A DNA stretch of 64,000 nucleotides from Streptomyces sp. NBC_01454 (GTDB taxonomy: Bacteria > Actinomycetota > Actinomycetes > Streptomycetales > Streptomycetaceae), in the NCBI RefSeq assembly GCF_036227565.1, contig NZ_CP109460.1, positions 6,944,001-7,008,000 of the forward strand, given 5' to 3'. A program made the translations under genes and the position numbers. The notes beneath the pieces were generated by a model. It was not told the DNA's origin and ran no database searches. It saw only the letters and a program-made list of their open reading frames with translations. This document shows, piece by piece, positions 45,981 through 54,764 of this stretch (positions are counted from its first letter, which is position 1; each line of letters begins with the position of its first letter).

Positions 45981-46056
45981 AAGGGGAGGGTCTTTTGTCC
46001 CCCAAGCCGTCCTCGCTCGAGGGCCACCCGTGTGCGGATCCGGGCCCACGCTGTTC

Positions 46057-46092
<36 letters not shown>

Positions 46093-46197
46093 CGGCACCG
46101 ACACCGTCCGCCGCACCGAGGCGACAGCCCTGGCCGCCGCACGACAGCCCCCGTTCACGCCCCCTCCTGCCCACCGGACCGGACGGGCGACGCCACC

Positions 46198-47631
46198 ATG
46201 AGCGGTCCCCTGGCCGACAAGGACATGGCCCCCGCTGTCCACGCTCCGCACGACGGCTCGGGCGGCACACTGCCGCCCCGCCCCAAAGGGCGTCGCAACA
46301 ACCTCCGTTGGTACATGACCGGTCTGTGCTCCCTGGCCTTCGTCGTCAACTACATGGATCGCACCACCCTCAGCGTGGCGCTCCCGTTCATGGACCAGGA
46401 CCTCCACCTCGGCGAGACCACCCAGGGCTTGCTGCTCGGCGTCTTCTTCGCGGGTTACGCCTTGTGTCAGCTTCCCGCCGGCAGGCTGATCGACAGGTAC
46501 GGCGTCAAGCGCATCTTCGCCGTCGGCGCACTGCTCTGGGGCCTCGTCACCGCCCTGACCGGCCTGGTGCGCGGGCCGATCGACCTGGTGCTGGCCCGTC
46601 TCGGCCTCGGCGTCGGCGAGGCCAGTGCCTACCCGGCCTCCGCGAAGGTCGTCTCGCGCTGGTTCCCCGAGCGCGAGCGGACCATGGGCAACGCCCTCTG
46701 GGACGCCGGCTCGCGGGTGGCGGCCGTCATCTCGCTTCCCGTCATCACCGCCCTCATCGCCTGGGCGGGCTGGCGCGTGCCGTTCTACGTCGTGGGCGCG
46801 CTCGCCCTCGGCTGGGTGCTGCTCTGGTGGAAGACCTACCACGACCCTCAGAAGCACCCGAAGGTCACCGAGGCGGAACTCGACTACCTCCGCAAGGGCG
46901 GCGCCCGCCTGGAGGACGTGCAGGACGACGGCACGACCAGGGCCGCCAAGGTCGCGTGGGGGCACCTGTTCCGGTACCGCACGGTCTGGGGCATGATGAT
47001 CGGCTTCTTCTGCCTCAACTACAGCAACTTCTTCTTCATCACCTGGTTCCCCGCCTTCCTGGTCAAGGACCGGGGCTTCGACCTCGCCGAACTCGGGGTC
47101 TTCGGAATGATCCCCGCCTTCGTCGCCATCGGCGGCAGCCTCGGCGGCGGCGTCGTCGCCGACGCCCTCCTCAAGCGCGGCTGGTCCGTCAACCGGGCCC
47201 GCAAGACCTGCCTGGTCACCGGGATGGCCGGCGCATCGGCCATCGCCCCCGCCGTCTTCGTCGACAACGCCGCCGGGATGATCGCGCTGCTGGCCGTGTG
47301 CTGCGCCTCGCTTGCCTTCGCCGGGGCGTCGGTCGCGTCGCTGCCGGCCGATGTGGCGCCGGAGCCCGGTCAGGTCTCGTCGCTTGCCGGGATCCAGAAC
47401 TTCTCCTCCAACATCGCCGGCTTCGTCGGCCCGATCATCACCGGCGCCCTCGTCGCCGCCACCGGGAGCTTCCTGCTCGCCCTGGCCCTGTCCGGCGCGC
47501 TGGCCGTCGTCGGAGCCCTGTCGTACGGCCTGGTGATCAAGAAGGTCGAACCCCTCCCGGTCCGTCCCGCCTGCCCCTCCCTGCCCATCGCCCCCACCCC
47601 CTCCCTGAAGCGAGGAAGCAGCGCACCATGA
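46198..47631 (+). CDS. MFS sugar-acid transporter (ACS family)
   Basis: This 477-residue 12-TM transporter belongs to the anion:cation symporter group that includes hexuronate, glucarate and galactonate carriers ([58 protein letters not shown]). With mannonate dehydratase next to it, a hexuronate or mannonate substrate is likely. The ATG at 46198 is chosen since the long open frame upstream runs through noncoding repeats and the IclR region. The ribosome binding site is poor. The stop overlaps the manD start. Confidence 0.86.
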   Translation: MSGPLADKDMAPAVHAPHDGSGGTLPPRPKGRRNNLRWYMTGLCSLAFVVNYMDRTTLSVALPFMDQDLHLGETTQGLLLGVFFAGYALCQLPAGRLIDRYGVKRIFAVGALLWGLVTALTGLVRGPIDLVLARLGLGVGEASAYPASAKVVSRWFPERERTMGNALWDAGSRVAAVISLPVITALIAWAGWRVPFYVVGALALGWVLLWWKTYHDPQKHPKVTEAELDYLRKGGARLEDVQDDGTTRAAKVAWGHLFRYRTVWGMMIGFFCLNYSNFFFITWFPAFLVKDRGFDLAELGVFGMIPAFVAIGGSLGGGVVADALLKRGWSVNRARKTCLVTGMAGASAIAPAVFVDNAAGMIALLAVCCASLAFAGASVASLPADVAPEPGQVSSLAGIQNFSSNIAGFVGPIITGALVAATGSFLLALALSGALAVVGALSYGLVIKKVEPLPVRPACPSLPIAPTPSLKRGSSAP

Positions 47632-48842
47632 CGACGATCACCGACGCCAAGGTCCTGATCACCTGCCCCGGCCGCAACTACGTCACCCTCAAGATCACCA
47701 CATCCGACGGCGTCACCGGCATCGGCGATGCCACGCTCAACGGCCGTGAACTCTCCGTCGCCTCCTACCTCCGCGACCACGTGTGCCCGCTGCTCGTCGG
47801 CAAGGATCCGTCCTGCATCGAGCGCATGTGGCAGTACCTCTACAAGGGCGCCTACTGGCGGCGCGGGCCGGTCACCATGACGGCCATCGCCGCGGTCGAT
47901 GTCGCCCTGTGGGACATCAAGGGCAAGCTGGCGGGCCTGCCCGTCTACCAGCTCCTCGGCGGCGCCGCCCGCGACGGGGTCACCGTCTACGGCCACGCCA
48001 GCGGCGAAGGCACCCCCCAACTCCTCGAGGACGTCGCCCGCTTCCTCGACCGCGGCTTCCGGGCGGTGCGCGCGCAGGCCGCCGTCCCCGGTGCCGGGAA
48101 GGTCTACGGCGTGCGCAAGGGCGACGGGAACACCTACGAGCCGGCCGACGGCGACCGTCCTTCGGTGGAGGGCTGGGACACCGGCAAGTACCTCAACTGG
48201 GTGCCGCGGTACATGGCGACGGTGCGCCAGGAGTTCGGCTACGGCTTCCACCTCCTGCACGACGTCCACCACCGGCTCACCCCCATCGAGGCGGCCCACC
48301 TGGGCAAGTCCCTGGAACTGTTCCGGATGTTCTGGATCGAGGACCCGACCCCGGCCGAGGATCAGGAGGCCTTCCGGCTCATCCGGCAGCACACCACCAC
48401 GCCGCTGGCGGTCGGCGAGATCTTCAACTCCATCTGGGACTGCCAGTACCTGATCACCGAACGGCTCATCGACTACATCCGTACCTCCGTCTCGCACGCG
48501 GGCGGCATCAGCCACCTCCGTAAGATCCTCTCGCTGGCGGAGCTCTACGGCGTCCGCTCCGGTTCGCACGGTGCGGGCGACCTCTCGCCGGTCTCCTTCG
48601 CCGCTGCCCTGCACGTGGACCTGTCCGTGCAGAACTTCGGGATGCAGGAGTACATGGAGCACCTGCCCCCGTATCAGGACGTCTTCAAGACCACCTGGAC
48701 TTTCGAGGACGGCCTGATGCACCCCGGCGACGCCCCGGGCATCGGCGTCGAGTACGACGAGGAGGCCGCGGCCCGCTTCGCGTACGACCCGAAGTACCTC
48801 CCGGTGAACACGCTCGCGGACGGTTCGGTCCACGACTGGTGA
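47628..48842 (+). CDS. manD: D-mannonate dehydratase, enolase superfamily
   Basis: This 404-residue enzyme converts D-mannonate to 2-keto-3-deoxy-D-gluconate in hexuronate breakdown. It shows ManD blocks: [21 protein letters not shown], the catalytic loop HDVHHRLTP with metal Asp, [24 protein letters not shown], and [12 protein letters not shown]. Length matches the family. The ATG overlaps the transporter stop by four bases and has AGGAAG upstream. Some close homologues act on gluconate or are nearly inactive, so substrate strength is uncertain. Confidence 0.92.
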   Translation: MTTITDAKVLITCPGRNYVTLKITTSDGVTGIGDATLNGRELSVASYLRDHVCPLLVGKDPSCIERMWQYLYKGAYWRRGPVTMTAIAAVDVALWDIKGKLAGLPVYQLLGGAARDGVTVYGHASGEGTPQLLEDVARFLDRGFRAVRAQAAVPGAGKVYGVRKGDGNTYEPADGDRPSVEGWDTGKYLNWVPRYMATVRQEFGYGFHLLHDVHHRLTPIEAAHLGKSLELFRMFWIEDPTPAEDQEAFRLIRQHTTTPLAVGEIFNSIWDCQYLITERLIDYIRTSVSHAGGISHLRKILSLAELYGVRSGSHGAGDLSPVSFAAALHVDLSVQNFGMQEYMEHLPPYQDVFKTTWTFEDGLMHPGDAPGIGVEYDEEAAARFAYDPKYLPVNTLADGSVHDW

Positions 48843-48866
48843 ACGGGGCGGCGAACGGCTGTACGT

Positions 48867-49817
48867 CTACCGGAAGCCGAGGTGCGGATCGGTGCCGGTC
48901 AGCTCAGCGCAGACGGTCCACAGGTGAGTGGCGACGGCCGGGTCGGTCATATGGGAGAGGACGGGCTCCCGCCGTGGTGTGCCCCGCAGGCCGAAGACCC
49001 TCGGCCCCCACAGCTGTCCGCCCTGCACCTCCGGGTCGAGGACGGCGCGGACGACCGGCCATGCTCCGGCGTCCTTGCCCTGCACCACGAGCCCGGCGGG
49101 CAAGGCGCGCAGCCGCTCGCCGGGGGTGGTCACGTGTACCGGCGGGCGGGGCGGGGTGAGGGAGTCCAGTGCGCCGCCGGGGTGGGCCACCACACTGAGC
49201 ACCGTGCTGCCGACGGCACGCAGGCGGCGGTCGAGTGCGAAGCCGAAGCACATCTGCGCCAGTTTCGACCGGCCGTAGGTGCGCTGGGGCCGGTAGTCCC
49301 GGGTCGACTGCAGATCGTCCAGGTCCAGTCGCTCGGAGCGCGCCGCGTAGCTTCCCACCGTCACGATGCGGCCCGCCGGCGCCGCGGACAGCAGAGGGGC
49401 CAGCCACCGGGTGAGCGCGAAGTGGCCGAGGTGGTTGGTGCCGAACATCAGCTCGTGGCCGTCCGCGGTCTCCCGTCGCGGCGGGTCGTCGAGCGCGACC
49501 CCCGCGTTGTGGACCACCGCGTCGAGATGATCGAGCTCCAGCCCGTCCACGGCGGTCTTCAGGGACGACAGGTCGGCGAGGTCCAGTGGAAGGTGCCCTA
49601 CACGTGCGCCGGAGACACGTGAGCGGATCGAGGTCATGGCGGCGTCGGCCTTCGCGGCATCCCGGCTGCCGAGGACGACCATGGCGCCGGTGGCGGCGAG
49701 CTGCTCCGCGGCGAAGTAGCCGATCCCGGCGTTTCCCCCGGTGACAAGGAAGTTCCTGCCCTCGGCAGACGGCAGCCGGTGAACGTCCCACGATCGGCTC
49801 TGGGATACGGAAGACAC
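48867..49817 (-). CDS. SDR-family oxidoreductase
   Basis: This protein of about 316 residues is a classical short-chain dehydrogenase with the Rossmann motif LVTGGNAGIGYFAAE, VVHNAGVA, and the YGRSKLA catalytic Tyr-Lys pair, preceded by VGSYAARS. It resembles the retinol dehydrogenase/WW-oxidoreductase-like group. The GTG at 49817 has CAGGAG nine bases upstream. An ATG at 49853 is in frame but lacks one. It is convergent with manD and probably unrelated to it. The substrate is unknown. Confidence 0.8.
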   Translation of the reverse strand: MSSVSQSRSWDVHRLPSAEGRNFLVTGGNAGIGYFAAEQLAATGAMVVLGSRDAAKADAAMTSIRSRVSGARVGHLPLDLADLSSLKTAVDGLELDHLDAVVHNAGVALDDPPRRETADGHELMFGTNHLGHFALTRWLAPLLSAAPAGRIVTVGSYAARSERLDLDDLQSTRDYRPQRTYGRSKLAQMCFGFALDRRLRAVGSTVLSVVAHPGGALDSLTPPRPPVHVTTPGERLRALPAGLVVQGKDAGAWPVVRAVLDPEVQGGQLWGPRVFGLRGTPRREPVLSHMTDPAVATHLWTVCAELTGTDPHLGFR

Positions 49818-50073
49818 GGTGACAGACTCCTGGGGCTCGGACAGCGTGCTCATGAGGAGCACCGACCCGCTCAAGGTCGCACCCTCCACCGACATACCGC
49901 CGACAGATCACCGGTCGCCGCCGACAGGCTTCCCACCGGCCGGCATACGCGTAGCCGGTCGTCTCGCTCGCCCGTTCGCGCGTCACGGTTGTGTAATACA
50001 GCGATTCGGGCGTCAACGTGCCGGGTGCTGACGGCATCTCACCTCGCAGCAGCAACGACATGAGGAGTTCGAG

Positions 50074-50820
50074 ATGCTTGCTAAGCGCTTACGCCTGATC
50101 GCCGTGCCCGTCGCGGCCCTCGCTCTGCCCCTGACGATCGCCGGGTCCCAGGCCAGTGCGGCCGCCGCGCCGGCACCGGGCGGCGCGGCATTGTCCGGTA
50201 AGGGTGCCGCGGCGACGGCCCCGTGTCTGGCCGATGCCACCACGCTGGTCGGCGACCTCGACGGTGACGGCCACCCTGACAAGATCAGCAACCCCGGCCT
50301 CACCGGTACCAAGATGACCGTTCAATGGGGTGCCGCGAACGGTACGTTCGGCACGAAGTACGCCGTCAGCACACTTCTCGGCGCGAAGAAGGGGGAGGTC
50401 ACGACCGCCGCGGTCGCCGACTTCCAGCGCGACGGCACCCTGGACATGGTCGTCAACGTCGTCAAGCCGGCCGACGGGGACGACCCCGCCACGGCGCGCA
50501 TCGCGCAGTACCGTCCCGGCCCCCTCAAGCGGTCGAACCTCGGCTCCGCCACGTCCCGGCACTCCGACATCGGCGACCACGGCGAGGCGCGGCAGCTGCG
50601 GATCGCCCACTACGGCGGCGATGCCTACCCGGACCTCGCGATCCTCAACAACGCCGGTGACGGGCAGCTGGACCGGGACGTGCGCCTGACGAAGCCGGGC
50701 AGCGGTCCGGGGAATCACGACTACGAACTCCAGGTGAAGTACGGGGCGTTCGGGTCCACTTCCGAGCCGCCGGCCATGCCCGGCGACGGCTGGAAGCACT
50801 TCTACAAGCCCTGCTCCTGA
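50074..50820 (+). CDS. Secreted FG-GAP/VCBS repeat protein
   Basis: This 248-residue exported protein has a Sec signal (cleavage near ASA-AAA, residue 29) and FG-GAP-like calcium loops: GDLDGDGHPDKI (about 60-71), ADFQRDGTLDMVVNV and GGDAYPDLAILNNAGDGQL. Such repeats form part of a beta-propeller, but only about three are visible, so it is either partial or oligomeric. No enzyme domain is attached. GAGGAG precedes the ATG. A hairpin terminator follows. Function unknown. Confidence 0.8.
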   Translation: MLAKRLRLIAVPVAALALPLTIAGSQASAAAAPAPGGAALSGKGAAATAPCLADATTLVGDLDGDGHPDKISNPGLTGTKMTVQWGAANGTFGTKYAVSTLLGAKKGEVTTAAVADFQRDGTLDMVVNVVKPADGDDPATARIAQYRPGPLKRSNLGSATSRHSDIGDHGEARQLRIAHYGGDAYPDLAILNNAGDGQLDRDVRLTKPGSGPGNHDYELQVKYGAFGSTSEPPAMPGDGWKHFYKPCS

Positions 50821-50826
50821 CCTCCG

Positions 50827-50867
50827 CCGGGCGCCGGCGGCCCTTCGGGCCCCGCTCCGGCGCCCGG
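50827..50867 (+). terminator. Terminator after the FG-GAP gene
   Basis: Perfect 11-bp arms CCGGGCGCCGG (50827-50837) and CCGGCGCCCGG (50857-50867) begin 6 nt past the stop. Confidence 0.65.
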
Positions 50868-50900
50868 AGCCGGGGCGCGGCCGCACCCGTGCCGGAAGGC

Positions 50901-50936
50901 GAAAATCCCCGGCTGGACGGGGGAGACCAGCCGGGG
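50901..50936 (-). terminator. Rho-independent terminator of the HNH nuclease gene
   Basis: Ten-bp arms CCCCGGCTGG (50907-50916) and CCAGCCGGGG (50927-50936), read on the minus strand, are followed by ATTTTCG. This is a real U-tract and one of the clearest terminators in the window. Confidence 0.82.
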
Positions 50937-51001
50937 ACTGTAGTGCGTGTGCCCACGGATTCGCGAGGCAAACGCCGGGCACCGTCGAAGTTCGCGCCCG
51001 G

Positions 51002-51637
51002 TTACTTGGTGCAGGTGTTGAGCATGGAGGTCAGAGCGGTCTTCTCCTTGGCCGTGGTGGTCAGCTTCCAGACGGACTTCACGTGTGTGTAGTCCTCGGC
51101 GTAGGTGCACCAGAAGGCGTGGTTGGTGGGCTTCCAGTCGGCCGGGCCGCTGTCGCTCTTGGAGCTGTTGGAGGACTCGGAGGCGATCAGGAGCTGGGGA
51201 TCCTTGAGGTCGTTGCCGAACGCCTTGCGCTGGTCCGCGGTCCAGTTGGCCGCGCCTGAGCGCCAGGCTTCGGCGAGGGGGACCATGTGGTCGATGGTCG
51301 CCTGGGCGACGGTCGTCACCGTGGTGTTGTCGTAGACGGAGTACCACTTTCCACTGGCCGGCTGGCACTTCTTGCCGGATTCGTCGACGACGTCCTTGCC
51401 GTCGCGGGCCAGGACGTCCTGGCGGGTGGTGCAGCCGTCGGGCTGCTTGGCCCAGATGTCGAACTTGTCGCGGGCGTAGCCATCCATGGAGCGTGGGGTG
51501 GCGACCTTGAGAGCGGCGAGTTCGGTCTGCGCGGTCGACTTGCTGGGCGGAGCCGGGGGGTCGGCGAGGGCGGGAGCTGCGGTGAGGCCGACGAAGGCGA
51601 GAGATGCGGCGGACAGGCCGATGGCGGCATGACGCAT
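51002..51637 (-). CDS. Secreted HNH nuclease-family protein
   Basis: This 211-residue protein has a Sec signal (cleavage near ALA-DPP, residue 26) and a GmrSD/DUF1524-like HNH nuclease domain. The catalytic D116-H117 sits in TIDHMVPLAEAWRSGA, with a later Asn/His region (NSSKSDSGPADWKPTNHAFW). It likely cuts DNA or RNA outside the cell. Cys C69/C91 and the late Cys pair suggest disulfides. AGGAG lies five bases before the ATG. No immunity gene is adjacent, so it is probably a scavenging nuclease and not a toxin. Confidence 0.88.
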   Translation of the reverse strand: MRHAAIGLSAASLAFVGLTAAPALADPPAPPSKSTAQTELAALKVATPRSMDGYARDKFDIWAKQPDGCTTRQDVLARDGKDVVDESGKKCQPASGKWYSVYDNTTVTTVAQATIDHMVPLAEAWRSGAANWTADQRKAFGNDLKDPQLLIASESSNSSKSDSGPADWKPTNHAFWCTYAEDYTHVKSVWKLTTTAKEKTALTSMLNTCTK

Positions 51638-52030
51638 GAGGTCTCCTGAAGTGTGGGGGGTGGAGAGACACTTCAGGAAACCGCAGGGATCACGCGGACG
51701 CTACGCGCGTGGATGGAACATGACAACAACATTCCCTGTCCATTACTTGGACGTGGGGATGCGGGCCTTCAAGGGGAGCGGGGTTGCCTCTGCGCTGCCT
51801 CCACGGTGCGTTCGGTCGCCGCCGTCGTGTGGGTCCCGGTCCCTCTCGCCTTCCCGTGCACGTGCTGTCGCTGCCGTGGGCGCGTATCGGAAGGGCCGGC
51901 ATGGGTGGGGGGAATGCGTCCGTCCGGGCCACCGTGGATCGGGTGCAGGTGCGGCACCTCGGTCTTGCTCCGTACCGGAGACCTACAGTGACGAAGCACT
52001 GTAATCAGCGGATGCGGAGTCAAGACGCAG
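51638..52030. other. Intergenic region, no gene recognised
   Basis: This 393-nt divergent spacer holds the HNH gene promoter and, near its right end, the palindrome at 51984-52003 before the phosphatase. I see no coding sequence. Confidence 0.5.
51984..52003. promoter_or_regulatory. Palindrome TACAGTG-N6-CACTGTA, operator candidate
   Basis: Perfect 7-bp arms lie 28 nt before the phosphatase start codon in an otherwise GC-rich leader. The position would block transcription or early elongation when bound. The regulator is unknown. Confidence 0.55.
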
Positions 52031-53131
52031 ATGGACCCGTTCTCCACGAAGTGGCCCTGGTACGTTCCACTCGCCCCCAGCGCGCTGGTCATCATCGGGA
52101 CTGCCTGGAACGTCTATTATCCGGAAGACTTTTGGGGCGACAATGTATTGGGGGCCGCTGTTGTCGTGGCGGGGGCCCTCCTCTCGCTTCGGCATACGGT
52201 CGCCATCGCAGCGGCTCTCGTCCTGGTCGATGTGCCACTGCTGATCGGCGCCGGTTACTTGGACCGTTCGATCGGTCCGCTTCTGGTGTTCAACACCTTC
52301 TTCGCCGCCCTGGTCGGCATCTGGGTGAATCGAGTCCTCGCTCATCATGGGCGCCGCCTGGAATTGGTGCGTTCGGTCGCGGAGGTCGCCCAGTACGCCG
52401 TGCTGCCCCCGCCCCCGGCACGTATCGGCGAGTTGGCCATCGCCGCCGTCTACAACGCCGCGCAGGTCGAGGCGTTGATCGGCGGAGATGCCTATGCCGT
52501 GCGGGACACACCCCACGGCGCCAGGTTTCTGATCGCCGATGTACGAGGAAAGGGCCTCGGCGCCGTCGGTGCGGTATCCGTGCTGTTGGGTGTGTTCCGG
52601 GAGGCGGCAGACCAAGAACCCGACCTTGTGGCATTGACCGCGCGCCTGGAGCGGGCCCTGGTCAAGGAGGCTTCCTTGCGTGACGAGACCGTCCAGATGG
52701 AGGGATTCGTCACCGCGGTGGTCGGGGAAATCCCGCCGGGCTCTGATTGCGTGCGTTTGCTGAATTGCGGTCATCCCGCGCCCTACCTGCTCGATGGGGA
52801 CACGGTGCTTGCGCTGGAGACGAAAGATCCAGGTCTCCCCTTGGGAATGAGCGTCCTGGGCGGTCCGGAGGCAACGCTTCAGGAATGGCCGTTTCCGATC
52901 GGCGGCACGCTCTTGCTCATCACGGACGGAGTGACGGAGGCCCGGAATCGTGCGGGGACTTTTTACGACCCGGCGATCCGGCTCCGGGGGAAGGGGCCTT
53001 TTACTCAGCCCGCCGAGGCGGTCGAGGCATTGGTACGTGACGTCGAACGGTGGACCGGCGGTCCACGCGATGACGATATGGCGGTCCTGGCGGTCACCCG
53101 ATGTGGGGAGAGAGCGGCCTCGGTGATCTGA
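52031..53131 (+). CDS. SpoIIE-type PP2C serine/threonine phosphatase, membrane-bound
   Basis: This 366-residue protein has three or four N-terminal membrane helices (about 12-100) and a C-terminal SpoIIE-like PP2C domain. Metal-binding Asp are D153 in IGGDAY and D170 in ADVRGKG, with LLITDGVTEARN and DDDMAVLAV downstream. No PAS or GAF sensor is visible, so the membrane part may sense. Such phosphatases typically dephosphorylate anti-sigma-factor antagonists in Streptomyces; none is adjacent. CGGAG lies about 11 bases before the ATG. Confidence 0.88.
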   Translation: MDPFSTKWPWYVPLAPSALVIIGTAWNVYYPEDFWGDNVLGAAVVVAGALLSLRHTVAIAAALVLVDVPLLIGAGYLDRSIGPLLVFNTFFAALVGIWVNRVLAHHGRRLELVRSVAEVAQYAVLPPPPARIGELAIAAVYNAAQVEALIGGDAYAVRDTPHGARFLIADVRGKGLGAVGAVSVLLGVFREAADQEPDLVALTARLERALVKEASLRDETVQMEGFVTAVVGEIPPGSDCVRLLNCGHPAPYLLDGDTVLALETKDPGLPLGMSVLGGPEATLQEWPFPIGGTLLLITDGVTEARNRAGTFYDPAIRLRGKGPFTQPAEAVEALVRDVERWTGGPRDDDMAVLAVTRCGERAASVI

Positions 53132-53150
53132 CGGGGCAGCGCTCACCACC

Positions 53151-53204
53151 ATCGAGGCCATCAAGGTCATCAGGGCCATCGAGGTCATCAAGGTCATCGA
53201 GGGG
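53151..53204. repeat. Nine-base imperfect tandem repeat
   Basis: Six 9-nt units of the form ATCGAGGTC or ATCAAGGTC run head to tail just past the phosphatase stop. They would read as an Ile/Val-Glu/Lys pattern if translated, but no credible frame covers them. Confidence 0.85.
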
Positions 53205-53336
53205 CTGTAGTGGGGAGCCCGGGGGCGAACTTTCCGGGTACGGCCGGGAACTCACCGCGGCGTCCTCTCGACTCATGAGGCGAGGTTGCCGGCCGGCAGC
53301 CCGCTCGTGACGGTGAGGGGGAGGGGTGAGGGGAAG

Positions 53337-54749
53337 GTGAGACACCACGGGGCCCGTGGGGGGCGGCCCGGTCACCTCTCCGCGGCCGGTGAGGACCGCT
53401 GGTCGCTGGTCGCCGTGGCGGGGGTGCTGGCGTTCGTGGCGATGCTCGACATGAATGTCGTCAATGTGGCGCTGGCGGAGATCGCTGACGGCCTGCAGGT
53501 GTCCGTTGCCACTGCCCAGTGGGCGGCGCTGGGGTATCAACTACCCGTTGTGGCATTGCTGTTGCCCGTCGGGCGGTGGCTCGGCGGAGTGGGGCTGCGG
53601 TCCGCTGTGCTGGCCGCGACCTGCGGCTTCGGGCTGTGCAGTGCCCTGGCGGCCGTGGCGCCCTGGATGGGGTGGCTGATCGCCGCGCGCCTGATGCAGG
53701 GAGCGTGCGGGGCGGTGCTGTTCGTGCTGATGCCGGTGCTCGCGATGCGGTCCGTGCGGCCGGAGTCGCGCGGCCGGGCGATGAGTGTGCCGGCCACTCT
53801 GGGGCCGCTGGGGGCGGTGACCGGGCCCGCCGTGGGTGGTCTGCTGCTGGACCACCTGGGCTGGCGGTCGGTCTTCCTGGTGAAAATCCCCTTCTGTCTG
53901 CTCGCCCTCTTCCTGGCCTGGCGGGCCCTGCCGCGGGACGGCGGGTTGCGCCGGCCCGACCGGCGGTCGGTGGTGGACGCACTGCTGGTGGCCTCGGGGG
54001 TGGCGGTCCTGCTGTGGGCGCTGACCCTGGCGGCGGACCACCCGGCGTGGCTGGCGCTCGCCCCGGCGGCCGTCCCGGCGCTCTGGTGGTGGCTGCGCGG
54101 ACCCGGCGGCCGCCCGGTGGCCGGCGTGCTGCGGGCCGCGGGGCTGTTCCGGGCCCACGGCGCGGTGCTGGCCCTCGCGGCCGGGTTCGCCGCCATGCAC
54201 TACCTGGTCGCTCTGCACCTTCAGCGTGACGACGGGGTCAGCGCCACGACGACCGGGCTGACCGTGCTGGCCTTCCCGCTCGGTATGGGGCTGGCCGGGC
54301 CGCTCGGCGGGCGTCTCGCCGACCGGTACGGTGCCCGGCCGGTCGCGGTCACGGGCGCCGCCCTCACCACGGCCGGTCTGCTCCTGCTGATCCCGCTGGG
54401 TGACGGCTGGTCACCGCTGGAGGTGGCCTGGCGGCTGGCGCTGGCGGGCGTCGGGCTGGGCCTGAACGGCGGCCCCACCCAGGCCCTGATCATGGGCGCC
54501 GCCCCACCGGACCGGGCCGCGACCGTCGGGTCCACGGTGCAGTGCGCGCGCAGTCTCGGTTTCACCCTCGGCCCCGCTCTGGCCACCGCCGTCTGGGGGC
54601 TGAGCGGTCCCGGCGCGGGCGTACGGGCCGGGCTCGTGCTGGCCGCGACGGCCGCCGCTCTCGCCGTACCCCTGCTCGCGCTGACCGGCAGAAGGCTTGC
54701 ACCGCTGCCGGCGAAGACCACCGACGCGGCGCCCGCCGCGCACGACTGA
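53337..54749 (+). CDS. DHA2-type MFS exporter
   Basis: This membrane protein of about 470 residues belongs to the drug/metabolite exporter branch of the major facilitator superfamily. It has MLDMNVVNVALAEIADGL in the first helix, AAWAALGYQLPVVALLLPVG-like motif A (seen as WAALGYQLPVVALLLPVGRW), and LGPLGAVTGPAVGGLLLDHL in motif C. The start is uncertain: the GTG at 53337 sits only three bases after GAGGGG, and rarer starts exist to 53286. It is 15 nt before asnB and probably co-transcribed, suggesting export of an amide- or Asn-derived product. Confidence 0.82.
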   Translation: MRHHGARGGRPGHLSAAGEDRWSLVAVAGVLAFVAMLDMNVVNVALAEIADGLQVSVATAQWAALGYQLPVVALLLPVGRWLGGVGLRSAVLAATCGFGLCSALAAVAPWMGWLIAARLMQGACGAVLFVLMPVLAMRSVRPESRGRAMSVPATLGPLGAVTGPAVGGLLLDHLGWRSVFLVKIPFCLLALFLAWRALPRDGGLRRPDRRSVVDALLVASGVAVLLWALTLAADHPAWLALAPAAVPALWWWLRGPGGRPVAGVLRAAGLFRAHGAVLALAAGFAAMHYLVALHLQRDDGVSATTTGLTVLAFPLGMGLAGPLGGRLADRYGARPVAVTGAALTTAGLLLLIPLGDGWSPLEVAWRLALAGVGLGLNGGPTQALIMGAAPPDRAATVGSTVQCARSLGFTLGPALATAVWGLSGPGAGVRAGLVLAATAAALAVPLLALTGRRLAPLPAKTTDAAPAAHD

Positions 54750-54764
54750 CCAGGAGTCACCTGC

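Noticed and set aside
51002..51637. Toxin of a toxin-immunity or contact-dependent system
   Set aside because: The HNH protein has a simple Sec signal, no delivery domain and no small partner gene next to it. A secreted scavenging nuclease is simpler.
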